Positions 25,534 to 38,578 of a stretch of DNA of 64,000 nt are shown in pieces. Source of the DNA: Physcomitrium patens (lineage: Eukaryota; Streptophyta; Bryopsida; Funariales; Funariaceae); assembly GCF_000002425.4 (NCBI RefSeq), contig NC_037261.1:7182701-7246700 (forward strand). Reading direction: 5' to 3'. The position numbers and the translations under genes were made by a program. The notes beneath the pieces are model-generated. The model did no database searches. It was not told the origin of the DNA and worked only from the letters and a program-made list of their open reading frames with translations. Each line of letters starts with the position of its first letter. Positions within the stretch are counted from its first letter, which is position 1.

Positions 25534-26900
25534 ACAGCGCACGCAGAGGAGTGAAAGCTTTATCAGCCAAGACCAATCAAGCATACTATATACTCGTTGA
25601 TGAGCCTTCTGTTCTAACTGAGGCCACGTTTAGCCCAATTATTGTATCAATCCTCCATACATAGTAAAACACTTTTGTCATCCTACACCACAGCAATATA
25701 CCTGTCACCACCACATAAAGCTTCCAATACAAAACTAAGCAATTTAAGGGTTTAACTGCGTGGATCTAAGAGCAACGCACTGGTCACAGATCACTGAGGA
25801 GGAGTAAAACGAAGTCTAAATAGATTCAGGAACCCTGCTGCAAAACAGAAACATCATAAAATATGAATTCTTGGTAAGAAGATGAACATGAATGTTTCTC
25901 TTCGAAACACTTACGATCAGCACTGCCCACAACTAATGCCGGTCAGGATGCTTAAGTTTAAAGATAACATGTAGGACCACACACCATTTCCTTTTGAAGA
26001 AGAAGACTCAGCAAATTCAGAAGCCAAAATCGTGCCTGGCCAACAGAACATACAAAAGCCAAGTAAAACATTAGTTTTTAACAAAGCTTGGTAAAAACAG
26101 CAAAAAGCACTCCCCTTCAACAGTAAATATATAAACATATATATATATATATATATATATATGCTTTTTCTTTTCGAGAAGAGAGGATCTAATAATTACA
26201 AGGCTGATCGATAGACAGCTCGAAGAACTACTTCGCTGATGTGATGTTGCAGTAGAAGCTATACAAAAGAGGATCTCAAAAACAGCATATTATACAAATA
26301 AACGAACACGCGATATATGAAGGAGACTTGAGGTATCCACAAACACGCTGCAATAGTTAGCCAGACGAGACTCTTGGAAAGATGAAGAACCAAGGGGAAA
26401 GGCAAAGAGCAAGGAAACACTGCCAACGTTGGTGCAAAGCGCCAGCTCATTGCCCAAGAGAAAAAGAAAAAACACGAACCTTCACAACGACTAATTTCAA
26501 GCTCTCGGCCTGTCGTAATTCCTTGGATGCTCCCTTGCTCCCTGAGATCGCAAAGATCGTAGCACATAGTACCGTTTAAACTTAAACAAACTTTTTTCAC
26601 AGCAGGGAATTCTTGGAGAACCAGAAACGATCACCACCGGCCAGGCACTCGGAGAGCAAGAGCTGTCTATTCGGCGGAGCCGCAACACCCACAAAACAAA
26701 ACAAAGGGAAGGGATTCGAAGGAAGCTTCAGAAAACGCACGCACCCCCCTCATACGTGGATATCCACAAACACATGGAAAAACAAAACAAAATAAACAAA
26801 AAAATCCCTCACATGAAAAGTCGGTCACAACAATTACGGTGAAAAGTTAAAGTAGGGTCTTCCTGTCCGTCAGTTGTGCGCGTGAAACACGATCTTCGAA
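25534..26900 (-). other. Likely 5' UTR introns and promoter of the Gag1-like gene
   Basis: No coding exon could be proven. Composition becomes GC-richer around 26380-26760, fitting a promoter/first-exon zone for the minus-strand gene. It contains an (AT)n run at 26137-26162. Confidence 0.35.
26137..26162. repeat. (AT)n microsatellite
   Basis: Uninterrupted AT dinucleotide run. Confidence 0.9.
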
Positions 26901-27326
26901 ACTGGGTCTTGAAAATTCCCAACAGCGTCACCAAAATCACAAATCAATGAGTGTATGTGTATAGCGATAAGAAGTACCGAAGCAGTCGGGTTGTAAATAT
27001 ACATTTCTACGTTGTTACGAAACGGTTTTTTACGAATTTTGGAGTTTGTTTGTTTGGAACCGTGAATCGTCTGCTTGCTCTAGGTTTTGGACGCGATTCT
27101 CTTGAGTGCTGTGATGCTGCTGCGGTGATATCCTTGATTGCCGGTGTCTTGAATTAGCCTAGTTCTTTTTAATATATTACATGGATGTTGACGAATTGCA
27201 TGCGTTTACAGGTTCATACCAGATGTAATGTGTATATTTTTTCTTTTTCTATTTTTTCCCCTACTGCTCACTTGTCGAAGCAAGTTACCAAGTCTGAAGA
27301 TGTCGCATTTGGCGTCACAAGATTTA

Positions 27327-27329
<3 letters not shown>

Positions 27330-27357
<28 letters not shown>
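27330..27357. repeat. (TA)n microsatellite
   Basis: Uninterrupted TA run. Confidence 0.9.
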
Positions 27358-27615
27358 CAAAAATAAATAAACAATCGACATCTGACCTGACTGTGACTTG
27401 TAGACTAGCCTGGATGCAAGGCATGGATACAACAGTGTTACTGTTTGTTTGTGAGGGAAATATGTTGTCTTTTTGCTACAAAGAGGGGTTTACTGTTATC
27501 TGGGTTTGTAAGAATATTAAGGGGATTCAGACTTGGCCTTTTTGGGTGATATTTCACCTGTGATAAGATTTTGAAGCATCCAATGATATTTTGGAATATC
27601 ACTTGATACTTCACC

Positions 27616-27645
27616 AAATCACCCACCTTGTGAGGTGGGTGATTT
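27616..27645. repeat. Perfect inverted repeat, 13 bp arms
   Basis: AAATCACCCACCT, a four-base TGTG spacer, then its exact reverse complement. The GC-rich arms stand out in AT-rich surroundings and could form a stable cruciform or RNA hairpin. No gene context explains it. Confidence 0.85.
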
Positions 27646-28690
27646 TGAAATCCAAATATCAAAAGAGGGGCCAATGAAATATCAAAAACCTTGTTGCTTG
27701 CCTTAACTCTCTTCCCTTTTTGACTCCATACCACACTACTCTTTGATTTAAATGATACTTCAAAAACTTGAAGGCGGTAATAAAGTTTGAATGGTGATAT
27801 TTTGGATTTGATATTTCAAATGATCTTGGAAATATTAGTATTGAACCCCCAATTTTTTGGTTTTGCAAATACTTCAAGTCTAAATCCACTTATTTATTGG
27901 GTTTAGGATGATGTTTTCATCAGTTTAGGACAACCATCTCACACTTGGTTAATTTATGACAAATCCTCCCTTAGAATATTATTTTTTGGATCAAGTTGGA
28001 ATTGATGATTTTGCTTCATCTCTTTTTGGGCATAAGATAAAGTTATTCTTTTTATTACATAAGCTTATGTTTTGTTTTTGGAAGCATGTTTTCATAGAGT
28101 AGTCACATGTATTTGCAAAGTCCAAAGATTGAATCTAGATGGTAGTAAAGTTGATTATTAGTAGCTTCTTTCTTGTGTTGTCAATTCAAGTCATGATATT
28201 TTTCAGCTTTGCATCTTTTTTTGGGCTACTCTCACTTATAAGCTACCTTCTTTTGTACTATTCTTATTGTCCTTGAGCTATGAGCTACCAAATCATGCGA
28301 GGATGTTGAATTTTTTTGATCATACTTCAAATCTGTATTTAAGTAAATATTTATTTTAAATTTTAATTCTTTCTTTCACGTGGTCTTAGTGTCTATGTCT
28401 CCATGTCAAGTCCAATTACATATGATTTAGTAATAATAAATGATTATCATCTTTTAAGTTTTAGTCTATTGGATCACATATTGTTTTGTTGTTATTCTTG
28501 TCTTTATATTCTAACACAAATGTAAATAATAAAACAATGATGGATATTTATAACTATGTAGATATTTCATATGATAAATTTATTAATAGAATAATCTTAA
28601 TAGCAATAATTTTTATAAAAAAATGTGATTTTGAAAAGTATATTATGTAAAATATATAAAATTGTATTAAATGATGTATACATTATATTC

Positions 28691-28694
<4 letters not shown>

Positions 28695-28723
<29 letters not shown>
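28695..28723. repeat. (TA)n microsatellite
   Basis: Uninterrupted TA run. Confidence 0.9.
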
Positions 28724-28725
<2 letters not shown>

Positions 28726-31700
28726 TTTAAAGAGAACATTTTGCATCCTTTTCTATTTATTTATCTTTGAGTGTTGCACAAATTTTGCCATGATGGATAG
28801 AAAATTAAAATAAATTATTGAAGGTAGGTTGTAGCAAGATAACTCATATTTTATAATAGTTTGTCAAAAGTAATTACCAGCAATAAGAATCTATAATTTC
28901 AACTCCATGATAATACTCTTCACTAATTCATCATAGTAGGCTTGGGTATACTGAAGGTTGAATTTCACTACCTACATTGACATTATAGAAGCAACAACGT
29001 CTTGACTACCTGCTACTAATCCTACACCATTTCCTTCTTTGAAGAATGGTTGCATATGGAATTGTTCCAGTATTGAGATCTTTTAGGAATGTTGTTTTGA
29101 AGATCTCAATGTATGTTTGTTAATGTTATTGACACATCAAATCTACAATAATAATTTCCAAAAATCAAAGCTACTATGCAATAGTGTAGAAATTTGTGCT
29201 CATGAAGTGTTGCAATATTTGATGAATTTGTCAAACAATGCCTTTGATAAAGGGCACATTCATAGACAACACACTCATCAATTATCTTAACTATCTATTT
29301 CTTAACTATCTTTCACAATAGGAGCTAATTTAGAATTTCAAATTAGATGTATCACCTTCACTTTAATTTAATGACAACCAAAAATGGTTTCATTGATGAA
29401 CTTGGTTCCTTGGAATTATATTAAAGCCAAAAAGTAGCACAACAAAACTAGTGCAGCAAAATGTGTGTAGCATGTAGACATTGACAAAAGAAAAGGAAGC
29501 AAAATGGGCCGAAAAGGCCTATCCCAAAATCTACGTAGCTTGTAGTTAGGGCCCCAAATGCACCTCAAAAAATAAAAAAGTAGTGATACCTTATCACCTT
29601 CATTTGTTATTATGAAGAATACATGGATATTCTTAATATTTCAGTATATTTGAGGGATACATATGATATTTTTCCTATATTAATTGAATTAAAAATTTTC
29701 TGAATCAAATTTATCATTTATCTTAGAATTATGAACATTGTATCAAATACAAATATATTAAATTATTAAAATAAGTATATTATCATTATTTTTTGCTAAT
29801 GAAATCAAATATATATAAATTTATTACTAATATATTTTACAAAAGTAAAAGTATAAATTATCTTTATAAAAAATATTTATGTTTATATTAGAATACAATC
29901 ATAATCTAATATTATATAGTTTGCAAAACAAACACAACAAGAATAAAAGATATTATATATAAATAGTAAGTAAATAATAGTCTATTTATATTAAAAATAA
30001 AAATAAAAATATTTTATAATATAAGTAGTTTTATCATAGCTATAATAATCTGTGTACATGTATTGTTGCATTTAGATGCATAATAACAAGTGACCTTAGA
30101 CTTTGATTTTTTTTTCATTTTTTTATACAAATCTTTCTAATGTAATAAGTTTGAAAGAAAAGATTATTCATGAATACATTACCACTGACATGAATATTAA
30201 TATTATTTTTCTTATTTTAATCTTTGAAACAATAATCTCAAAGATAAATATTATATAAAGTATAGTACATTTATATCTACATGAGATTACTATATAACTT
30301 TACTTGTTAATTTATTAGATTTTAAAATTATTCTTGTAATGTTTTAATGCAATGCTCAATTTTTGTTTTTATAAATCTAATGTATGTGTCAAACTATGCA
30401 ATATCCAATTGTGCAGCTTGATAATGCTTTTATGGTTTATTAGAAAAATACAAACAACCAATTAGAAAAGTTGTTGAATAATCTATATGTATATAGGGAG
30501 TGCAAAAACTATTATTGAACTTAAGTTGTCAAGGCATGATTTTTGCCATGTTTTACAAATGTATATGTAAAAGCTATAACAATGACAACTACGGTTCTTG
30601 TAATCCAAGAGGAACCACTAATATATTTGAATCCACCATTTTTAATATAAAAACATTTTATCGCCTTTCAGAAATAGCAAAAAAACTATAATTCTATGGA
30701 TATAAAAAATGTATCATTTAGTAGCAAACACCCCACATTTTCTACAACACTAACTCAATATGTTATATTCCTATATCAACTCAATACCACAGTCAATTAG
30801 AATTTATTTTTTGAGAAATTCAATATCAGCACACATGTCTACAATATTGGATTCTCTCCAAAACTATCTAATATTTTATGAAAAAAAAATAAAAAAAAAA
30901 ATAAAAATCCTAGAACATGTACAATCCCTCCCAAAGTCTTTTTCAGGACCAATTCCAATCCCTCTCAAAATCTTTTTCTTACCCAAGTATGAGGGATACA
31001 GAATATCAAAACATTTCTCTCAACATGATACTTGTGAAACTCTAAAAAATGTACCAATCAAATATGATAAAATTAACTATAGTCCGGACACAACATACTC
31101 AACACTTTAGAAAACTCTCCTATAATCTTACCACAATATGAGATGGGTGAATTCAGATTATAAGTAGCACAACATTTCTTACATGCACAAAGCCTTTCAA
31201 GAAAAATGGAAAAATGAAAAAATAGATCATTCCTAACACGGCATTGACAACTTTGAAACTCTGGACTTATCACTGATCTGAACTGGCATCTATTACCATC
31301 TACAATAACGCGCTCATAGCGAAGCAAAAAAGACGAACAAAGATAAGTACTAAGATGTGTTGGAATATTAATCGAAAATATTCGCATACACAGTTGAACA
31401 GTGGAAAAATTGACATTCTCTTCCAAACACTTGTAGGGATTGCTTACTACACCGAAGCTAACGATCTCACTTTCAATGAAAATGGATTATTAGTAATTTT
31501 ATTAGATTGAAGCGTTAAAGATACGCATGTAGCAAATCCTGCCTACATTTGAGAATATATGCAGCTTACAAAGGGACGGAGAAGAGCACCCATTAAAACT
31601 ACTCCATTAAAATCCTTCACTTCATGATTGAATATTCAAACACCGCATTGAAAGAGCGATGCCATCTGTTGCGCTCACGTATCTCATATTTCAAATCAAA

Positions 31701-31857
31701 CTCGCAATGCCTCCAAGTTCAAGCAGTTCAAGCTCGTATCAGTGAGGATCTCAACTGACAACTGCGGTGCTAGGTCTCGACACGTTATGGCACACAGAAA
31801 AATACGACCTGGATAAGTGGAGCTCTGCAACTCCTCCATTCCCCTTTCCCAGCCACC

Positions 31858-32692
31858 TCAACGAGCAAGAATCTTGGCATCACAAGCAACAATTTTCACC
31901 CGGTCCACAGCTGTAACATCGTTATCTGTTTTAAATGATGCATTCTCCAAGATGAAGGTCCAAACGTTGTCACAGAACCTGTAAGTGTGAAGATGTCCCT
32001 GTTTCGCAATAGAGAATATTTCAAAACAGTTGCGACGAAAAATTGTTTTAAGAACAGAAATATTTAAAGCGACAATGTACGCTGATAGAAAATGACCGAC
32101 ACGACGTACGAATGTTAATCATATTTCTATTCACGTACTGCAACGACTTGAATAGTGTTAGGGTTTTAATTTCGTGAGACCACTAGCTACGGGATGCAAA
32201 AATGTACAGTACACACGTTTGGATATGGACTCAATGCAAAGCTAAGTACTCTCTACGCACTGAGAACTACGTGACTGAGAAACAAAAGAAGCTGAGAAAC
32301 TGTACCTTGAAACTGGTCTTGACCTTCACTTTCGTGCTCAAAGCTTCATTCATTGACTGTTCCATCCAGAAATGCCGTGCGTCAACAATTCAACTCTGGA
32401 CGAATAGAATAGCAACAGACAAGCGCAACACCAGACATCAAGGAACAAACCAGCGTGCTCCTTCACAGCACAACCACATCCTAAGCATGGAAGAAAACCA
32501 AGAGAGAACGAACTCTTCGTCAGAAGCAGGAAGAGAACGACATCCTAGGGTTTAACGGCAAACCCTATCAAACTGCATGAGCACTTTGACAGCGAGCAGA
32601 GGAGAAATCGTGCCGTTGGTAACGAGCTCGTCCAAGGCATCCGTGAGGCTCACTCCGATGGAGGATTTCCTGTACAACTCGTAGCTAGCCAT
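31858..32692 (-). CDS. TFIIA-S: Transcription initiation factor IIA gamma (small) subunit
   Basis: Minus-strand gene with three exons in coding order 32692-32564, 32356-32306 and 31998-31858, all phase 0; 106 residues, the usual size of plant TFIIA gamma. It begins [20 protein letters not shown] and [20 protein letters not shown], the N-terminal four-helix region. The 17-residue middle exon is [17 protein letters not shown]. The last exon, [20 protein letters not shown] through [13 protein letters not shown] and stop, forms the beta-barrel part. TFIIA gamma joins the alpha/beta subunit and stabilises TBP on TATA promoters in the nucleus. Borders are GT-AG on the minus strand (donors GTTTGC and GTACAG; acceptors AACAG and AACAG). 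The exons are too short to show up as long open frames. The gene looks intact. Confidence 0.95.
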
Positions 32693-35600
32693 CTCGCTCG
32701 CTCACCTCGTGAAGTTGGCAAACCTACACCGCAAGCTGACTCAGAACTGTCGATACTCCACCAGACCCGTCGTCCCTTAGCTCAAAATGACCAGCAGCAG
32801 ACGACGAACCCACTGGCAACAAAATTCGACGGCTCCGACGGCGAAGTCCGACACAGCGAGGCACTGAATTGCGACGCTGGGGGTACGTCCAGACACGGTT
32901 GGGCTTTCGTTCCGAAGTAGCTCGAAGTGGTCTATTTCGCAGTGACAGCTCAGCGCGTCATTACGGCGGCTTTATACCCTAGAGGCTCAAGACCTCTACG
33001 CAGTTCGTAGATTCATCCTTCTATGACTTCTCGTAGATACTACTTTCAAAATTATTGAAGATGACTGGTGCACTGCCTTGTCTATTTCTTCACATTCAAT
33101 TAAAGTTTTATGTCTACTTTTAAAGTTTCTCTTGGAGAAGAGAAACCAACTTTTTTTTAACTTTTTTTTGGGAGTGTCGTGGTTTATTTTCTTAGATGAC
33201 TCAAAGACTGTGTTGTGCGATGTGGCTCAACAAAAGGTTCTGTGAATGATTATTTCAAATGTTTAAAATTTAGAGGTTTAAAATTTTTTACTATTATTAC
33301 ACTGTAAAATTTGATTGTATTTTAAAGAGAATCAACATGGTCCATCTTTTATGATAAGATCTGAATTCTTAGAACTTTTCATTAGATTTGAATCGTTGCA
33401 AATTGAAGGAAAAATTGATTTTTAATATTTTTGTTATTCAATAAAATCTTTGCTACAACCCATCAAAGTAAAGATATTATTTTTAAAATTGTGAATATTC
33501 ATACATAATTTCAAATATCTTTTTCACATGTTATCATTGTATTTTAAAACATTTAGTTTTTTCAAACTGTGGAATATTTTTAGTTGCTATGGAAAATGTA
33601 CCTCGAATCACACCAACAAATAAAATATTGAAAAAAAATAGGCTTCTTTACTTTTCAATATTTATTTAGTTTGTTCTACTTTACATAATAGACCTAAATT
33701 TACTTTATAATTGTGTTGGATTCACTAACTATTCCTTTTTTTCTGTTTGCAATATGGCCTTGAACATGTTTAATCTGTGTGATTAATATTTCTATAGAAA
33801 AAAATTTTGAATATAAGAACGAACAATATTTAATATATTCAGTAAGTATTGACTTTACATTATATTTTTAGAATCCATAGACGGTTGGTTTTACAATGAT
33901 TTATGTAAACTGCATCAAAGATATTGGATTGACAATTTTGTATCCCTATTCTATTTTAAACCATAAAAATATATGTATTTTAAAAATGAGGATAAATATC
34001 TTTTACAAATAATAATTTAAAATTATTTTTCTTTTTTCTTTTTTCTTTTTTCAAATCTGTGCTCTTGGTTGTTATTATCAACAAGTCTTTTGCACTATCT
34101 TTCAAACCATGCCAAGATCAAGTTGTAAATATTATTATTCTTTAAATAATATTTTGTTAAAACGGATTTCATGATGGTCCAAAATTAGTATTTATAAAAA
34201 AAGGTTATTTTTGACACACCTATTTTTAAGATTGAGATTATGTAACATTATATAATTTTGTTTTAAAAATTAGATCCAGAATAGGATTTATTTATTATTA
34301 AATGAAAATTATTAAACGTGATAAAACATTCAAAAGTCAATAAAATAAAAGAATATAACAAAAGAACATAAATTTTTATTATAAATTAAAATATTTTGAC
34401 TACTTATAATAATTTATATAATATCTACAATATTTTCATATCAATTCGGCATTTAAGACCAAAATTCTACATTGTAACCTACACAGTCTAAGTTTATTAG
34501 CTCCTTGTATCATTTGAACAACCAAATTTGGGTTATTCCAAAAGATGGGCTACTTACACTAAATAGCCCACCCCAAGAAAGACATGTTGAAGGGTACTTA
34601 GTTTCATGTGTACAGATGCCCAATTGGTTAGACAAAACCAAACTCATATTAAAATCATGTATAAATACAATAGAGTGGCTTGTCATATGTAGATGATTTT
34701 GTCCAACTTATTACTCTAAGGCAACATGAGGGTTGGCAACACACTAGGCAAAAGCCTTCTTCTAATAAATACTAATTAATTTTATTTATTCCTCATCAAT
34801 TGCAAAGGCTGTGTGATTGGCTAAGGTCTTTTTTCTGGAATGAATAAGATTCTAAGTTAAACCTAAGTAGTATTGTAGAAAATTAGGGACATTTATATTT
34901 TGAGCATTTATTTATTTATTATTATTTTTTATCTCTCTTTCATATTTATTCACTTATTTTTTTAAAATATTTTTCTCATTATTTTTCTTTAGCTCATTGA
35001 AGTTTTTTTTTACTTTGCTCATAGAATCTTTAGAATGATGTAGATAGGCAAGAAGAAAAAATCAAGTATGTCTAAAGTTTCTAATGAAATGAAAACTTAA
35101 ATTTACTAATTTGGAGATGGATTTGGTGTAATAAATGTCTAACTTCTATGATTCAACTAATAAAATGGATAAAGTAAAAACTATGAATTCAAGTTCTTAA
35201 AACTATGTGTATTATTAAACTATACATTACTTTATATTGGATCTATTGACAACTTTCTAAGTAATTTCATCTTCTTAATTTGCACACAACATGAAACTCT
35301 TTCAATAAGCCATCAAGCATCATATTATTTATAAAGATTGTCTTTGGCTCCATATCTTTGTTAGTAACAACTATAATATTAGCATAGATAAGAGATTTAT
35401 TAATTAGGATTTTATTAATCATCTTTACAAGTGATTATTTTTTAAAAAAATTCCATTAACAAATTGATTTGACAAACAAACTTCCAATCTAGACTTTTCC
35501 CCCATCCATATATCTATTAATAGACGTGTTTCATCCAAGAGAACAACCCAATGTCAATTGTATGTCTTGGGATGCCCAATTGGAATTGCCTCTATTCAAG

Positions 35601-36220
35601 TTGTTTTAGGTGGGACAACTACACATTGTGTTGTTGAAACCATTTTATTATTATTTTTAGATTGAAAATATTATTCTCTTTACAAATTTTTCATTATGAT
35701 TATAATTATAATATTTTTGTTAAGGTAGATCATTGATGCCGTAGTTGCAATGTGCAACAAAGCCACTTTATTACAGCCTTTGATGCACAATTAGATCAAA
35801 GTATTTTACTATCATTTTTATTTTGTAGCTTACAGCTAAAGCAACTAAATGTATTTTATTGTAGCTTGGGTTGCAATGTGCACATTCCTTTGTCCTAGGA
35901 AGAATCAAAGACACAACTCGTATTTTTTTTGCTCATTGCAACCAAATCACCAACAATATTTGAAATTATTAATGTTTATTTTGCCCCAAATTTTCTATAA
36001 AATAGCATTCCTCATCAATAATATGTTCTGATATCATAGAAACAAAAACAATAACAGAAAAAATTAAACCACTTAAATATTATAACAAGAAATGCATGGA
36101 AGAAAACATTGTCGATTTTCTTCATGTAAAAGTACGTAATATTGGTAAAAATAAAAATAAAATTTAAAAGAACTAAACAAGTGAATGTAGTAACACTCTT
36201 ACCTTGCTAATGTGAAAAGC

Positions 36221-36262
<42 letters not shown>

Positions 36263-37325
36263 ATATGATTTTTTTCATGATTTGAATATTATTTTTCAAT
36301 AAATCTTAATTATTAATTTTCTATTATTTTTATTTTATTTTATTTTGGAAGTCCTAACATCAATCGAGAGGATATAGGAACTAATTAGAAAACTCCTCCG
36401 CAACTGCTAGCAAGTTCATTTGTGTCGGTAGAATTACAGTGCAATTTCCAAAACAATTAAACCTATTCCTTGAACAGATTCACACAACCTCCTCCGCTGT
36501 TTTCTTATGTCACTCTAAATTGATCAATTCATGTGCACCATGCCTCTTTTGAACACAACTTTTCAGAGAAAGCTCGACGAGAGCCAACTCCGACAAAGAT
36601 TATCCAACAAAAAATATCACCCAACGCACTCTTCCCAATTCGTGGGGGTATAGCCGCAAATTAATAGCACATCCGCGATTGAGAGGTGGGTCACTCCGTG
36701 GTGGGCCAGGCCGTTCGAATCAATCAACTCGTGATTTGAAACAGGCAGGTGGCGGTCTCAGCAAGAGAATTACGCCAGACGGCAGCACGGCCGCTCTTTT
36801 CGCAAGCAGTGTGACGCATCACGAAGTCGAAGCTCACAAGTAGGGCTACTTCAGAGTGTCCCGTTGGCCTGTTTCGCAACGACAGCCTTCACATCAGTTT
36901 TGGAAGAACCTCATTCTGAACTTAGGATAGACCACAGCGATCTCGCACCGGGTTTTTCTCTTGGGTATGTAGGTGAAGAGCGTACAGTCCGTGACTGGCT
37001 AGTTTGGTTTCAAGTAGACAGAGATTTGTTCACAGCTTAGCAAGAATTTTCTCGCACTGACATCCTACAAGTTGGTGAGGGACGGGGTTTAATCATCTAC
37101 CCCTCGGTTAAGGTTGTCGTTCGGGTCACTGGAGCGCGTGCGAGAGACCAATTACAGAGATTTACGATCGAAAGTTGTTCATAGAATTCGATTCAGACGC
37201 AACTCTGGCGGTTTTTAGCTGCTGGGTCGACAGTTAAATAGCCTGGTAGAGTAAACACCATCGTTTGGAAACAACCCGAACATAGAGGATCTCAGTTATT
37301 TTTATGCCCGTATCGAGTCTCCGTC
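32693..37325. other. AT-rich intergenic region
   Basis: 32693-33000 is the GC-richer 5' flank of the minus-strand TFIIA gene. About 33000-36350 is very AT-rich with no recognised gene or transposon domain and a long (AT)n run at 36221-36266. About 36360-37325 turns GC-richer again and probably holds promoter and leader of the small gene at 37326. Confidence 0.5.
36221..36266. repeat. (AT)n microsatellite, interrupted
   Basis: Two AT runs separated by a short TTT interruption. Confidence 0.88.
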
Positions 37326-37694
37326 ATGTCGAGGAACCGCGTTGTGTCGCGCAGGACCCGTCAGCAATTACAGGAGGTGGTGGGGGGAGCACTCAACTTA
37401 GTGAAGACGATCTTCATCAATGGAGTGATGGTAATGTTGTTACCAGTCCTGGCGCCCATCTCGCTCGCCGTCCAGCTCTGGAACTCGCTCCCCAGTTTCC
37501 GGCAGGTTCGCAATGCGATTCCTCGGAGTTTCGGCGACCTCTGTAGAATCCCATCCGCAATCTGGAACTCAATCCCCTCTCTCAACCAGTTGTTGAACAT
37601 GTTGGTCAATCTGATCCGGGCAATGGTGCGAGATTACACCACAAGGCTCAGTCCACAAGTCACTGGACAGTCCACACGACAGCCCGCTCTTTGA
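37326..37694 (+). CDS. Orphan small protein with one hydrophobic segment
   Basis: Single open frame of 122 residues in a GC-richer island. A basic N-terminus (MSRNRVVSRRTRQQLQEVVG) is followed by a long hydrophobic stretch (IFINGVMVMLLPVLAPISLA) that could span a membrane. After that come repeated amphipathic pieces with similar spacing (LWNSLPSFRQVRNAIPRSF and IWNSIPSLNQLLNMLVNLI), suggesting an internal duplication of a W-N-S-(L/I)-P-S motif. I recognise no family. Composition and the absence of similar frames nearby favour a real, perhaps lineage-specific gene. An overlapping frame at 37304 is less convincing because it lacks the hydrophobic pattern. Confidence 0.55.
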   Translation: MSRNRVVSRRTRQQLQEVVGGALNLVKTIFINGVMVMLLPVLAPISLAVQLWNSLPSFRQVRNAIPRSFGDLCRIPSAIWNSIPSLNQLLNMLVNLIRAMVRDYTTRLSPQVTGQSTRQPAL

Positions 37695-38290
37695 TTCCTC
37701 TCAATCAAAACTGCTCGCACATCTCACGCGGTTACACACTCACGCCATCATCGATCAGAAGCAACCTACGCGCCTCTAATTTTCGATTTCTGCATCACCG
37801 ACAGACTGCTCCGCCAACCTTCCAGTTCATATTCCAGGAGAGAGACTTTTTCCTTCCTTCACGAGGCGCGAGGAATTTTGAGTTCCATCTCCTCGCAGTC
37901 CTCGTGATCTCCGAAGATGGTCTGATGCAGCAAAAAATCATCGCAGCTTCTAGGTGATACCATTCTAAAGACCTGCTTGTGGTTCATGTAGAGGATTGAG
38001 TTTGCTAGTTTGCAACGTTTTGGGTTGATAAACTGTATATGTACAGCATTTTTATTTTATTTTATTTTATTTTTGGTTTAACATGCCAGTTGTGGTTACG
38101 TGAAGGATTTCATTGTTGTGAAGGGCCAACCGTGCACGCCATTGTTGCATTGGTTGGGGTGTGTATTCATTGATAAGAAGCTTTGGTGTAGCGGATGATG
38201 CAGATTATTTTAGTGAGCGTGTTTGTTGGTCATTTACTGGGAATTCCTGATGAATGTTTGCTATGTTGGTTTGAACATTAGAAGACTGGA
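37695..38290. other. 3' flank of the orphan gene
   Basis: GC-richer to about 37960, then a TTTTATTTTATTTTATTTT tract near 38050 that may be part of the 3' UTR. No other coding region was supported. Confidence 0.4.
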
Positions 38291-38578
38291 TGTTAAATGA
38301 TAATCATCACTTATCCACATGCAAGCAACATTATTCTCCAACAATCTCACAACATCGAAATTCAACTCTAGAATTAAAATTCGTCCCCCTATTTATATGC
38401 TTTTTGAATGGTACCATACTCACCTGTATGCAAAAGCCATCTATGTCACAGGTGTTCCTGCAAGATGCCCAGAGTATTTATGCATTGCCTGTATTCTATT
38501 CCAGAAAAGCATGTCTTCTTTTACTCACAGAAATCATTCACAACAAATCCATGTACCACAAATAAAATGAAATTAACA
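38291..38578 (-). mobile_element. Probable 3' LTR of a copia-like element
   Basis: A 288 bp segment with TGTTAA at one end and TTAACA at the other. The adjoining sequence on the high-coordinate side reads, on the minus strand, as a tail of coding sequence (GTTGTCAAGAAGGTGGAGAA) that ends in a polypurine-like tract just before the LTR, as in Ty1/copia elements. No second copy of this LTR was found in the window. Confidence 0.5.

Larger units (their letters stand above)
26901..31857. other. AT-rich intergenic region with repeats
   Basis: No gene recognised in about 5 kb. It holds (TA)n runs at 27330-27357 and 28695-28723, a perfect hairpin at 27616-27645, and at 29655-29690 a GATATTTTTCCT-type motif shared with the possible short element at 59091-59562. 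The last few hundred bases should include the TFIIA gamma 3' UTR (minus strand). Confidence 0.45.
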
